From NCBI GenBank assembly GCA_038098605.1, contig JAZDUA010000161.1:2480001-2544000 (forward strand): a stretch of 64,000 nucleotides of DNA, given 5' to 3'. The notes below the pieces were generated by a model. The model made no database searches. It was not told where the DNA came from and was given only the letters and a program-made list of their open reading frames with translations. This document shows positions 36,604-48,173 of this stretch, one piece after another; position 1 is the stretch's first letter; every line of letters begins with the position of its first letter. The DNA is from Gryllus longicercus (lineage: Eukaryota > Arthropoda > Insecta > Orthoptera > Gryllidae). The translations under genes and the position numbers were made by a program.

Positions 36604-38150
36604 CAGAATGATTAAAAAAGAAGGAGCAGATTTCAAATATCCCATACCAATGAGCGACAATGCATGGCGACACATACGACACATCACTGGGTAGAGAAAA
36701 CTCGAAGTTTTAAGCTTTTAACTCGACTTAATTTCATTCAATGCCTACAGTGGTGCTGTAGTTTGTTTATAAGAAAATGGCCACGCCACGCGAAAAGTCG
36801 TTTTGTGTGCTGCAGTATGGAGAGAGTGAATGCACTGTTTCGGTGCAGCGTGAATTTCGTGGCAAGTTAAACAAAGAGCCGCCATCATAAACAGATTTAC
36901 AAGTGATACAAGAAATTTGTAGAAGACGCCTGCATATGCCAAGGAATATGTACCTCGCACGCTAGATGTGAATGTTGAGCGCATCCGATCGACTTACGAA
37001 CGTAGCCCTACAAAATCCACAACAGAAAGAAGATATCTTCGAATTCTGCAACCAATGGTATGGCATGTGCTTTGAAAACGTCTGCTTCAGAAGTTGCAAT
37101 TACTTCAGACATTGGGTCCTTGGATTAGGGGGGGAAAATACCACATTTTGCATAGCAGTGCTGCAAGATATAGAAAATGACACTTTTGCTGAAAGACTAT
37201 TTTTTCCCGATGAATTAACATATCATATCTCTGGTAAAGTGAATCGCAACAACGTCAGAGTTAGGAGATTGAAAATCCCAGCATTGTCATCGAACACCAA
37301 AGAAATTCTCCGAATCTGAATGTGTTTTGCGCGATTAGTATCAACAAAGTTTATGGACCTTTCTTGTTTATTGAGAGAACTGCTACTGGAATTAGTATCT
37401 AGACATGCACCATGTGTTATCTAGGCTATCCGGGACGAGCCGCATCACTGACATGGTGGCTAACGTTTCGGCCAGCGTATTGTGACCTTCTTCGTCAGTA
37501 CGCTCTGAAGAAGGTCGCAATACGCTGGCCGAAACATTAGCCACCATGTCAGTGATGCGGCTCGTCCCGGATAGCCTAGATAACACAAACTCCGGCCACG
37601 GAAGCCTACGCAACCTAGACATGCACCATAACTGGATGCTTCCACAAATCTGAGAGGATCGGGTTGATTTTATCTTCGTGCAAGACGGCGCTCCACCTCA
37701 CATTCACTACAAGGTACGGGTGCATCTGAACGGCAAAGTTCCAGGACGATGGATTCGAAGATGTGTGGAACATGATCTTGTTTATCGTAAGTGGCCTCCC
37801 AGGTCACCAGATCTGACGCTGTGAGATTTTTATCTACGAGGGTTCAAAAGGACTGTGTGTATGTTCCACCTAAAACTGCCACTCTTCAAGATCTTCGAGA
37901 TCGAATTGTTACAGCAGTGAACTTCACCATGGTGAACCACCACAGTATTTTCACCACGGTGAACTCAGCGACTAGTTAATCGTGCGTGACTATCGATTCG
38001 AGATTTGTCGCGCAACAAATGGTGCTCATGTTGAACGTACACAATAAAACTGGATTTTCCTCTATCCAATGATGTGTGGTATGTGTTTATATCTGTTGAC
38101 GTTAATTGGTGGTAAATATTTGAAATCTGCTCCTTCTTTTTGAAACACTT
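36604..38150 (+). mobile_element. mariner-superfamily element with broken transposase
   Basis: The inverted ends aaaaaagaaggagcagattt and aaatctgctccttcttttt (36614 and 38122) lie inside TA dinucleotides (36602, 38151). The decayed transposase begins near 36790 with KSFCVLQYGESECTVSVQRE (helix-turn-helix region). Next come DVNVERIRSTYERSPTKST, then FFPDELTYHISGKVNRNNVR with the first catalytic Asp (about 37200). IFVQDGAPPH follows with the second Asp (about 37680), then WPPRSPDLT (about 37800), as in DD34D-type enzymes, and VYVPPKTATLQDLRDRI. Stops and shifts are present. A 201-bp insertion at 37414-37614 splits the frame; the protein order is restored across its 15-bp duplication. The uninterrupted paralogue at 61.9 kb is the empty site. 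Confidence 0.8.
37414..37614 (+). mobile_element. Small hammerhead-like fold-back retroposon, copy 2
   Basis: It is flanked by perfect 15-bp duplications, ctagacatgcaccat, at 37399-37413 and 37615-37629, so it is a 201-bp insertion. Arm 37417-37491 is the near-perfect inverse of arm 37502-37586. Each arm carries the whole core: ctctgaagaaggtc, a loop, ctggccgaaac. In the right arm, CAT after GAAA pairs with ATG, followed by UC. CGCU before CUGAAGA pairs with AGUG after it. Together these give a complete three-stem hammerhead layout, with one extra A after the CUGAAGA box. The tail is ctccggccacggaagcctac. The same DNA also reads as an open frame (EEGRNTLAET..), so a decayed coding end is an alternative. 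Confidence 0.6.
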
Positions 38151-39022
38151 TATTTACCCACCCTTGGGATACTATGTAAATGTCCGACTGTAAGTCGAGT
38201 GTGATCGGTAAATAAAGATAGTTTTTTATTCAAAATGTTTTGGTCAAATATGTCATATTACAGATTACGCAGAATGACGCAGGCTAAACTCAGCTGATGC
38301 TGCGATACGATTTTGTCGTTTCAATGATTATCCAAAAATATTTTTACGGAGTAGAGAGAAAGTTATGTAATGCTGCACGAAAAAACAGTGAATTTTCGGC
38401 AGAAAAAACCTTTTTACAGGGCCATGGTAACAAAAAAATAGATAAATCCAGTTGCTAAATTTAGAAAAAATCCTCTAACACATGTTCTAGCCAGAATTTG
38501 ATTTCTGGGTTCTTGAAACCGAAAAATCGAATGGCGGCAAAACGTCTGTCTGTTCGTCTGTGAACAACGCTCGCGGCTAAACCGGCCAGCCCATTTTCTC
38601 CAAAATTGATATTCTCCAATTGATCTGGCTTATGTCACGGCCCCTGGAATTTTAAACCGATATTTTAATGTTTGGGGGCACCTTACATAAAGCACGAAGT
38701 GCATTTTTCAAATGTTCAAAAATGGCTCTATCATTTTCGATTATTTTTTTTGTTAGATACTGTGAAGGACGTTTAAGAGAATGGTGCGGGTCGCATGTTC
38801 GTTAAAAACCCTAATTTTTGGAAATTTGCAAAAGTTCAATTTCTTTCGGAGTCTTCCTACAACAAACATATTAAAGATACAGATTTTTCCCTTAATGAAA
38901 TATCTTACATAAAGATAGATTTTGAAATAAGATCATGTACACTTATTCGAAAATTTGAGTACTTTTCGCGTAATTTTGCGTGAAAATGCGGGCGAGAAAG
39001 TTTGTGATGTTTTAGCTCCATT
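38151..39022 (+). repeat. Family R copy (continuation of split copy)
   Basis: It resumes with acccacccttgggatactat and gagtgtgatcggtaaa (compare 61910-61960). It then runs through ctaaatttagaaaaaatcct, 'cttgaaaccgaaaaatcga', 'ttctccaattgatctggct', acgtttaagagaatggtgcg and the right end gggcgagaaagtttgtgatg, ttttagctccattag. Confidence 0.7.
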
Positions 39023-39509
39023 AGTTACGTGAACGTTTCGTGAGAAGATAAAATAGTTACTGAAGCATTTGGGTGGGGGTGGGGGTCCCTCACCCCCCCT
39101 CTCCGTGGATCAGAGCCTGCATAGGCCTATCTGGGCCTTGTTTCAATCAAAACGTCCAACTCGAAGACTTTCAAAATGGTTGAAGATATTGAGATATAAT
39201 TATGACAAAACTATTCAGAGCATAGGAGCTTATCAGTTGTATCTATTAGCTTTTTGACATTTTTTATTTTAAAGATATTGGTGTAATTGTGTTTTTTTGA
39301 AATGGAACACTTTACTACTTTCACGCTTAGTGTTACATTTAGAAAAGGAAGATTTATACAAAAGTAGGAAATTGTATTCCCTTAAAAATTGGGTGCATTT
39401 ATTTATCACAATTATCTATTAAACAGCCCTGACTGTCACGGCCACTGTGCATGTTCAGTGCGCATTACGTTGTATGTGCATTGCAGGTTGCATAATTCCT
39501 TTTTTTTCC

Positions 39510-41124
39510 TCGCTACCACGGTAGAGAGAAATTATGTAATGCTGCGCGAAAAAACTGCGAATTTTCGACAGAAAAAACTCATTACTCACTCAAAACTTCC
39601 TTACAATCCAATTGTAAGGAAAAGGTGGATAAATAGGGTTGCTAAATTTAGGAAAAAAAGTCCTCTAACATGTGGTGTAGCCAGAATCCGTTTTGTGGGT
39701 CCTTGATACCGAAAAATCGATTGACGGCAAAACATATGTCTGTCTGTGAACAACACCATATCGTTGAAAATGCCGGCCAAACCGTTCAGCCGGTTCTTCT
39801 CCAAAATTGATATTCCCCATTCGATCTGGTAGATGTCGCGGCCCCTTGAAACTAAAACAGATATTTTTATTTTGGGGGTACTTTACATGAAGCCCCTGGG
39901 ACATTTTCATTTTTTTTTAATAGCTCCATTGTTTTTTATTTTATTTTGTTGTTGGATAGTGTAAATGACGTTTAAGAGAATGGTGGAGGTCTCATTTTCC
40001 TTGAAATGTCATCTACAATTTTTCGAAAATTTGAATATTCGCGTAATTTTACGAGAAGAGTAGGCAATTTTAAATTTTGTTGTCACATTTTTTTCTCGAA
40101 AACGGCTCCATCGTTTTTGATTAAATTTTTTTGTTGAATAGTCTGAAGGGTGTTTAAGAGAATGGTGCATATTTCATGTTGGTCAAAAACCCTGATTTTT
40201 AGAAAAGTGAAAAAATTCAAATTTTTTTTCGGCCTCTTCTTACAACTACAATTATGAAGATATATTATTTCTTAATGGAAAGTGTTCATCAAACCAGATC
40301 TTCAAATAATGTCATGTTGAATTTTTTGAAAATATGAGTATTTTTTGTTTAACTTGGTGACAAATATAGTTGTCCACATGCAATTTGCGCTTCGTGATTG
40401 TGAATTGAATGTAATGCTAGGGAGTTGGATGTTGTGAAAGTTAGAATTTGTATTTTATTTTATATTTCTTTGTTTGTTTCTTATTTTCGAGCTTTTATTA
40501 TATTATGTTTTAAAATTAATCTTTTAGAAATTATTTAAAATGTATTTTAAATTGCGTCCTTTAATTGAGTTAAATATGAAAACAAATAGATGATTTCACT
40601 TAGCTTAATAAGATGTGAGAATGAAGAGTAACGCGTGTAAAAACCGAATTTTGATAAATATAAAAGTATTATATTTAATTATTATAGTTTTCTATCCAAT
40701 GTCATTTTCTTGTGAGCAGTATCAACAATGCTAATTGGCAAAATGTGTGACCCATATGAATTAGCAGTCATTGTTGCTTGCAACCCATTGTCGTAACACG
40801 ACAGTGATATCAAAAATCAGTAATGACAGCTGTCTTTCATTCGTGTTAATTTAAACTAATAATTTTATTTAAGGTTAAAATACGCCACATGCATCATTGG
40901 TACATTTATGTAGAATGTAAATACCTTGAATTCAATGGCAAAAAGCTGTTTTTGTTTAAGCATTTGAATTTAAAAAATATATGTATTTTTCATACTTCAT
41001 TTGTTTAAGGATTTTTTAAATGTTTTTTTAGTTGAAGTGTAAGACAGAAATTACCTTATTATAATATTGCTTAGCCATTTACAATATCGCAAAAAAGTAT
41101 GTGCTGTTTTAGCACCACTAGTTG
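39510..41124 (+). repeat. Dispersed repeat family R, copy
   Basis: Blocks gtagagagaaattatgtaat, ggtccttgataccgaaaaat, ttccccattcgatctggtag, ctttacatgaagcccctggg and gacgtttaagagaatggtgg appear, then a second gtttaagagaatggtgcat (40150). It closes with gcaaaaaagtatgtgctgtt and ttagcaccactag. An AT-rich insertion occupies about 40350-41080. Confidence 0.65.
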
Positions 41125-41967
41125 TGTAACAGTTCACCAAAAGTGGGATTAGTGCCATTTTTCCCATTTTCCCAGGATCTTGAAGTAAATGCCCTCGGAA
41201 TTTAAAGAATTTTTTCAAAATTGCAGGGCTTTGTGTTGGGCAAGAAATATTCTTTTTCGAAAAAATGCTATGACAAGTGTACTTCACAGATGGACAGGCC
41301 AAAGGAGAGATGGTCGTTTTCAGGAAAAACAACTATAATCTTGAAATTGATTTTCAGCTGCATTTCAAAACTTTCTCTTTACTAGGTATATTGTTCCATA
41401 TAAACTTACATATATGAGAAAGAAAAATTACTGTCAGGGTCCCTTCAAAAGTATATATTCATAAAAATCTCATCTTTAAGGTTGAAAAATTATATTATAA
41501 AACATGAATGGAAACAAAATTAGTATATCTGATCTATTTTTATTCATACACCTCTGAAACTTACTTTGAATTTCAGGGGGTATTGTACAGGGTGATTAAA
41601 ACATGCAATTTATTATGATCCAAGTTGTATTTATGAAGTATATAAATTAATAAAATAAAAAATTATGGACTTCAAAAATATAGAAGAATATTTCAATAAT
41701 GTCATTATTTATTACCAAGTTGAAAGAATTTTATAATTATTTAGTACTACTTATAACTCAAATCTTTATAATATCATTGCTAAAGTATTTGAAATACTAT
41801 TTATTCTCTAAAAAAATGTAGATAACTTTCCCCCCTCCTATTGAAAACGATATATTATTGGTATAAAATATCTATTAATAAACCAGATTTACTAAAATTT
41901 GAAATGGTTTATTTCATGTATTCTTTTGTATATTTTGTCAATAAATATGCTTTTTTCCTCTTTATAG
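41125..41967 (+). other. AT-rich DNA upstream of exon C
   Basis: No gene or repeat recognised. It ends in the polypyrimidine tract of the exon C acceptor. Confidence 0.5.
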
Positions 41968-43138
41968 GTCAGAAAATGGGAACTACTTAATTGTCCTTGG
42001 ATCCAAGACCAATAACATTTGCGCTTCACCCCGAAAGCCAGAAATTCACTCCTCAAAGGAAAATACAGCAAATAATGTCAAGAAACCATTAAAACAACTT
42101 CAGCCAAAACCTCCTGGATTTCAAGTTTCAGATGGATTAAGTTCTTTAACAAATAAGAAGAAACAACGACGTAAAAGAAATATTTATCCTAAAATTCCTG
42201 GAACTGACTTTCCTTATAAATGTGATGATTGTGGTCGTGTCTATAAATGTGCTGCTTATCTAACAGTTCATAGGAGGATGCATGAAGGTGAAAAGAATTT
42301 TGTATGTAATATTTGCAATTACAAGACTTACTGGAAAGATCGACTTGTAGTTCACATGACCCGTCATAAGGATGAACGACCTATAAAATGTAATCTTTGT
42401 GACAAATCTTTCAAACTTAAGACAGCTCTTACTATTCATATGAATAAACATGCAGAATTAAAATATCAGTGTGACTCTTGTGATTTTAAGACATCATGGA
42501 AAGAGAGTTTAAAATCTCATTTAAGAACTCATTCAAGAGATCTTCCTTTTGCCTGTGAAATTTGTCACAAGCAGTTTCCTGCAAAAGCTGCGTTAAATCA
42601 GCATATGAAAAAACACACAGATAAATTTAATTGTGAAATATGTGGGAAAGAATTTTTATCAAGTAATGCACGAACTGAACATAAATATGCTGCTCATGAA
42701 TTTAGGAAACCTTATGAATGTCAAGTCTGTAAAAGAACATTTTCTTACAGAAGTTCATTACGTTCTCATGCCAAGACCCACATGGATGTTCCTCAAGTGA
42801 AAACCTTTCTTTGTGATATCTGTGGGAAAGAATTACGAAGTAAGAAAAACCTTCAACTTCATAAATTAACTCACACAGGTGAAAAGCCAATAATGTGTGA
42901 TATCTGTGGCAAGTCTTTTGCTAATAATATTATTCTGAAGGTTCACTTACGTACACACACAGGAGAAAAGCCTTATCAGTGTGACTTTTGTATGAAGAAG
43001 TTCACTGCTCGTCCTTCTTTGGTTGTTCATAGAAGATATCACACAGGAGAAAAACCTTATGTTTGTCATGTTTGCAATAAAGGCTTTGTATCAAGTACAC
43101 TTCTTTTCAGGCATCAGAAATCTCAACATGGATGTTAA
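41968..43138 (+). CDS. Zinc-finger terminal exon C (11 C2H2 fingers)
   Basis: The acceptor ttttttcctctttatag precedes base 41968, which completes a split codon (phase 2). The frame then reads SENGNYLIVLGSKTNN. The exon is open for 389 codons. A methionine start at 42278 would cut away finger 1 (YKCDDC..HRRMH), which begins upstream; this supports entry by splicing. A basic linker (NKKKQRRKR) precedes eleven fingers, YKCDDC to YVCHVC. Fingers 2 and 4 are CNYKT/CDFKT types with aromatic-rich loops. The gap after finger 7 (MDVPQVKT) replaces TGEKP. Standard TGEKP linkers follow fingers 8-10. It is closest to exon D across its whole length. Confidence 0.92.
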
Positions 43139-43212
43139 TATAAATTGTAAATACTCACAAAAATAATTATATATTATAAATTTTTGTAATTGAAATTTGT
43201 TTTTGTAATGTT

Positions 43213-43218
43213 AATAAA
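43213..43218 (+). promoter_or_regulatory. Candidate poly(A) signal, exon C
   Basis: An AATAAA 75 nt after the stop codon, followed by a GT-rich stretch (ggtgaggatgtgtt) typical of a downstream element. Confidence 0.65.
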
Positions 43219-44767
43219 GGTGAGGATGTGTTAAATGTATTCTTATAAAATCTGCTATCGTAACCTATCTTTTAATGCTTGTATGGAAGGGATTGTAGGT
43301 TCAATCGTCTTTACATTTTCTTGAGATGAATTGAATTTGTAATTTTCTACTCAACTGAATGCAAAACTAATATTTTAATGAATCCTGAGACTCTCTTTCT
43401 CATCTTATAAGGCAATTCATTAATTGCTTTGATGAGTCTTGAGAAAGCTGTACTATAGAAATTTTAGTTAGTACATTGTATCTTCTTTAAAGATATTAGG
43501 CTGATTAATATTGATGCTTGAACCATCCAAGTAATAATTAATTAAATGTGTAAACCTATATATTTCTTTGTAATTTTGTGGGAGGTAAAAATCTTAAGAG
43601 AATAAAATGATTTCTTTCTTCCTGTCATGTTTAGAAAAGGATGAAAGAAATGTAAAAATTCTGCGTTTTGTTAAAAGAATTTGATAATGCATCTGAAAAG
43701 TTAAAATGTAATGTTATTCCATTTTATATTCATGTTAAAAACAATAATTTCATGAATGTTTTATGTAAGAGGTCAAATGTAACTGTAAATTTGTTGTAAT
43801 AACTGAAATATAATTATTATTTCTTAAATGGTAAATATTTGGGCCAGTATCATTCAATATTTTCAAATACATTTTTTCTGTAAATATTCTGTAGTAGATG
43901 GGTACAAAGCTAGTGATCTGGAAAAGTACTAAGAAGACCTAATTAATTTTCTAAAACATTTCTGTGAGATTTGATCAAAACATCCTAATTCAAAAATCAC
44001 ATTTGGATGCAATTCTAGCTATTCTACATTTTTAAATAGAAATTGGTTCCATTCTTATACTTGAATTTTAATAATTTTGTTTTCTGAAGAATTTATTTGA
44101 ATGTTTCCAACCTCTTTAAAAAAGTAATTGTGTTGAGTACCCAGAGTTGTATGTAAATGTAATTTTGCAGTTATCATATTCTGACCAAGTACCACAGAAT
44201 TAACACGAAAAATTTATTTTCTCAAAAGATGATTTTATGTAGATTTAGAACCCATACCCTCTTTATTACCTATTATATGATGTTATTTTTACAGTAGCCT
44301 ATAGGAATTGTTATTTTTGTTTTATATCTTGTAATTACTTTTTCACATTGGAACTGAAAGTGAGATTACAGCACTCTCTATTGAGGTTGTAATATTGATG
44401 TGCATTTACAAAAACTTACTTTACTTACTTCAACAAAACTTACAAAAGTACAGATACTTACCTTCTATGAGCATCACACCCATGAAATGACTCACTCATT
44501 TGTTATCCCTGGCCAGGGTCCTTGAAAATGAGATTAGTTATTGGCAATTTTAAAATTATGTAGGGTATAATTTATATTTCAGTAAAAATTGAAGAAGGGG
44601 AGATAGACAAAATGAGAGCATTTAAGTATTTGCTGTCAAAAGAAACTGAGTGGAATATGAGCTTTGATATAACTTTGCTATTTATTACACATTTTTCTTA
44701 ACTATGTAAAGTTGAATCTTGAATATTATGTTACTTTCACACTGCTTTATGGCATCTTCTGTTTTAC
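43219..44767. other. AT-rich intergenic/intronic stretch
   Basis: No gene, repeat boundary or structured element recognised. Confidence 0.5.
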
Positions 44768-44782
44768 TGATTGTGAGTGATG

Positions 44783-45060
44783 TATGTATGTACAATGGCG
44801 CAATAATTTCTGATGAAGACTGGTTCTACCATTGGCATCCTGGCCTTGTGGCCATGGGTTTAAGGGGTATGTGTGGTTAGCACGTAGACATCCCTACACT
44901 GTATTCTAGTCTTCTCAATGTGAGAAGTGAGCTTTCTCATTGTCACACAGCAATGTATACTGGAACATTGCAAAGAAAGCACACACTATAATCTTGCCTG
45001 ACTGGGAATCAAACCGGGGTTGCATCATGGAAAGCGTGCACGCTGACCCACCCGTGAAGG
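44783..45060 (-). mobile_element. SINE with 15-bp target-site duplication
   Basis: The perfect repeat tgattgtgagtgatg flanks it (44768-44782 and 45061-45075). On the minus strand the head has cacgggtgggtcagcgtgca and, 45 nt later, a box-B-like ggtttgattcccagtc. It ends in a (catacata)-type tail. The tRNA origin of the head is likely but box A is poor. Confidence 0.7.
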
Positions 45061-45075
45061 TGATTGTGAGTGATG

Positions 45076-46134
45076 AACTGGTGAATTTTGTTAAATTTAA
45101 TTTTATAATCTGATTTTAAAAATTTTATTATAAATGTTTATTACTATAAAATTGTAGTTATAAAGAAAAAAGTGCTATAAATATATATGAGAGCATAAAC
45201 GAAAAGTACTGAAAATTATATTATTTGGAAGTACTAAGTAAGGAGATGCATTTTTTCATGGTTTAACTCATAGGGGCATAAAAAGAGAGGGTGAAAGAGG
45301 GCACATAAAAGTAGCAACCTCTGCCTTTACAGAGAGAAGAAAGACAGATGTGCTAGTTATATTCTCGTCATGGTTATGATTAAGAGAAGAGCCCGGAAGT
45401 TTGGCAAAATGTCTTTTTTTTATTGTGTGATTTATGACTTTTAACTATAGAAATTTAATAGTGGTTTTGATGTTTTTAATAGATTTTCATGTTGCCTTTT
45501 TTTGGCCTATTTTTGCCTTTTTCTTCCTTTTTTGTTATTATTTTTGTTGTTTTCTCCTGACACTGAGCTCCTTCAAGCTGGAAACATACTTGCAAGCCTG
45601 GACAATACAAAGGCATGGTCATGTTTTGTCTTTCTGTGGAACCAAAATCTTCAGGGTCAGGTTGTGTTAAAAGTCTAAATAAGATAGGGAGATGTTACAG
45701 GTTAAGATTTTTGAGTTTTTGAATTGATGCCACCTCACTCGAGGAATTGTTTCCTATATATGAGTATGGCCTCCAATCCCTTTTGAGGACAGAGCTCTAT
45801 ATATAGGATTCTATTCTCGTTGCTGGTGATTATATGTGTGAAGAACAAAAACTATAATTCCATTTTCACTGATGCCATTTCAAGACTCACACAGTGCACA
45901 ATTGCATTTCTTAAAGACAGCTTTGATAGTAAAACAAATTTGTTATTATGCCAGGTAGTCATGTGCTATCAAGATTACAAAAAAATTTTCGTCTCCTACC
46001 ACATAGTGGTAATGTAAATGTTAGAGTTTGAATAAAACTGTGAATCATTTCAACTATTAATTTTTTACAATAATTCTTTTTAAATGGTGATTTTTCATTG
46101 GTTAAATGTCTTTTTGCGTCCCTGCTATAGCCAG
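45076..46134. other. Intergenic stretch, no gene seen
   Basis: The hydrophobic frame at 45434-45670 reflects T-rich DNA and has no family signature. Confidence 0.5.
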
Positions 46135-46147
46135 AATAAATGCCTTT

Positions 46148-46363
46148 TTTGTTATTTAAGGTCGCATCAACTTCTAGGTCATTAGCGACCACTATTGTGT
46201 GTAACAGTATGGTAACTATGAGGATGACACGATATGATGATGATAGGGGGTGAAAGGGCGAACACAATACAAACATGCCCAAGGCAGGACTCGAACCCGT
46301 GATCCTTTGGGTCTAGATCGTTACGACACTACTGCCTTAGCGATCTCGGCCATCCGGACTGGC
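46148..46363 (-). mobile_element. tRNA-Leu-derived SINE with 13-bp target-site duplication
   Basis: The perfect repeat aataaatgccttt flanks it (46135-46147 and 46364-46376). On the minus strand the head has box A tggccgagatcgctaaggca (46332-46352) and box B gggttcgagtcc (46287-46298). A long variable-arm spacing points to a Leu-type tRNA ancestor. The body carries 'cctatcatcatcat' and 'gtgtgtaacagt'-like words (the latter in plus orientation) and ends gcgaccttaaataac plus A-rich. The clean duplication indicates a fairly recent insertion. Confidence 0.85.
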
Positions 46364-46376
46364 AATAAATGCCTTT

Positions 46377-48173
46377 GCCTCTCTATTTTAGGTAAAATGC
46401 CTGAACTTCTGGGCTCTAATTATGAGTATGATGAGAGTGACTAAAAGGTATCAGCTTGTCATGTAAAATATTAGAAGAATAAATATTGATACAAAACATC
46501 AAAAAGAATTTTGTTTAATATATAGAGTAGTTAGTCATTCTCATTGTCATATTGTTCAAAAGTTCAGAACTAATGATAACAGTAATTTTTTCACTTTAAC
46601 AGTTGAATCACATACTGTAATACTAGTTCTTGTAATCCATTTAATAATTCTTTTCCATGCAGTAATTCCACAGGAGAATGAAATATCTAAAGAAATATAA
46701 AAAAGTTGATAGATTAACCAGAAAAGCGTGAATATTTATTAAAGTATAATAGTAATATTTTTATTTTTAATAGATTAATAAATTAATTTTTAAATTAACT
46801 ATTTAAAAATGCTTTATGCATATATATGCATGTACACACACATACACAATATTGCCACTCCACATTGTACAGCTCTTATCAAGGAAAACTGAACAACTTG
46901 TAGAGTTATTTTTTCTGATTTCTTCAGACATTTAAACATCTCACAGGCTATATCCTTGACATCCACCTTATGTTACAAGTCATGGCTAATATTTGAATTT
47001 GGTTAATTTGGAAACTAGTTTGTTAATGTTCGCATTATCCAAAATGAATGCCTAACGATTTCCACCTTGCCCCTATGTATCACAGGGTAACTTTGCCTCA
47101 AATCCATGACCCCCTTAAGTTTTATGTAATTTGTTGATGACCCCTCTGTATGTTTTGCAAAAATTTGCAATTTGTAACCCAATTTTTACTGTTTCCTACA
47201 CTGAAACATCTTCTCTTGAGATGATCAAATATGGTACTTTAATTTTAAAAAGTTCATAGATGTGATAAAAAAATGTTAAAATAGGCAGGTGCAAATGCAA
47301 CTTACAACCTATGTAACACTTCATCTTGTGTATAACTCAAAAGTGATGCCTTTAAACCTGGTTTGAGTGGCCAATGAGCTCAACTTATGTTTTGCATGCT
47401 GAAATCTGGATTTTTTGAAACCTTTATTCTATTTTTGGGAGTTTAATATATCTGAGTTCTCTCACTTCATTGTAAGGATGGAGGGTGCAATATTTTGATT
47501 AGAAGCATGCCATCCCTTGAATTCTATTAAAAAATGTTGCACTAAACAATTTTCCCCTACATATGGTGTGGGGAAAAGTGGTGGGCCACATTTACATGTG
47601 TTAGGTGCTCATGAGTAGAGGATGCTGCAGTGACATAAATAAAATTATTTATAATTTATTCTATTGATATACATCATTCCCGACTAATAGATGATTGTAA
47701 TAAATAAATGCATGGGCAATTATTTCAGTTGTCATTATGCAAGTAAAACATTAATCGTATTCATCTTGATGAAAGGAGACTAATTTCATTTTTGGCATCC
47801 CTCTTCTTTTGGCTGGATTACTAAATCACTAAAATGTCAGCATGTGGTAAAAAATATGTCTTGTTCATTGAATCACAGAAGATTGTTGATTAGTGCCATG
47901 AACAATTCTTTTCCAAATCATTTAATGATGTTGAGAAATTAGGATTTATGTATTTGATATTGTACTCTAAGGATTAATATTATTTACACACTGGAAATTA
48001 ATTTCTTGTGCATTGTGATAATTAGCAATTCATAAACTTAAAACAGTTGATTGTATTATGCCTGACAAAATAACTTGAATTCTTATTCCCACTGAGTTCT
48101 TGTTCCCTCCATTTCCACACAATTTAATTTGTTACTTGAAAAAAAAATTAGTATATTGTTCTCCTTTGTGTAG
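46377..48173 (+). other. DNA upstream of exon D, no gene seen
   Basis: AT-rich with no recognised repeat. The ORF track-like ATG upstream of exon D (48100) lies before the acceptor and is probably intronic. Confidence 0.5.

Noticed and set aside
46250..46444. Frame with the RTRTRDPLGL motif
   Set aside because: It is the antisense reading of the tRNA-Leu-derived SINE head, not a gene.
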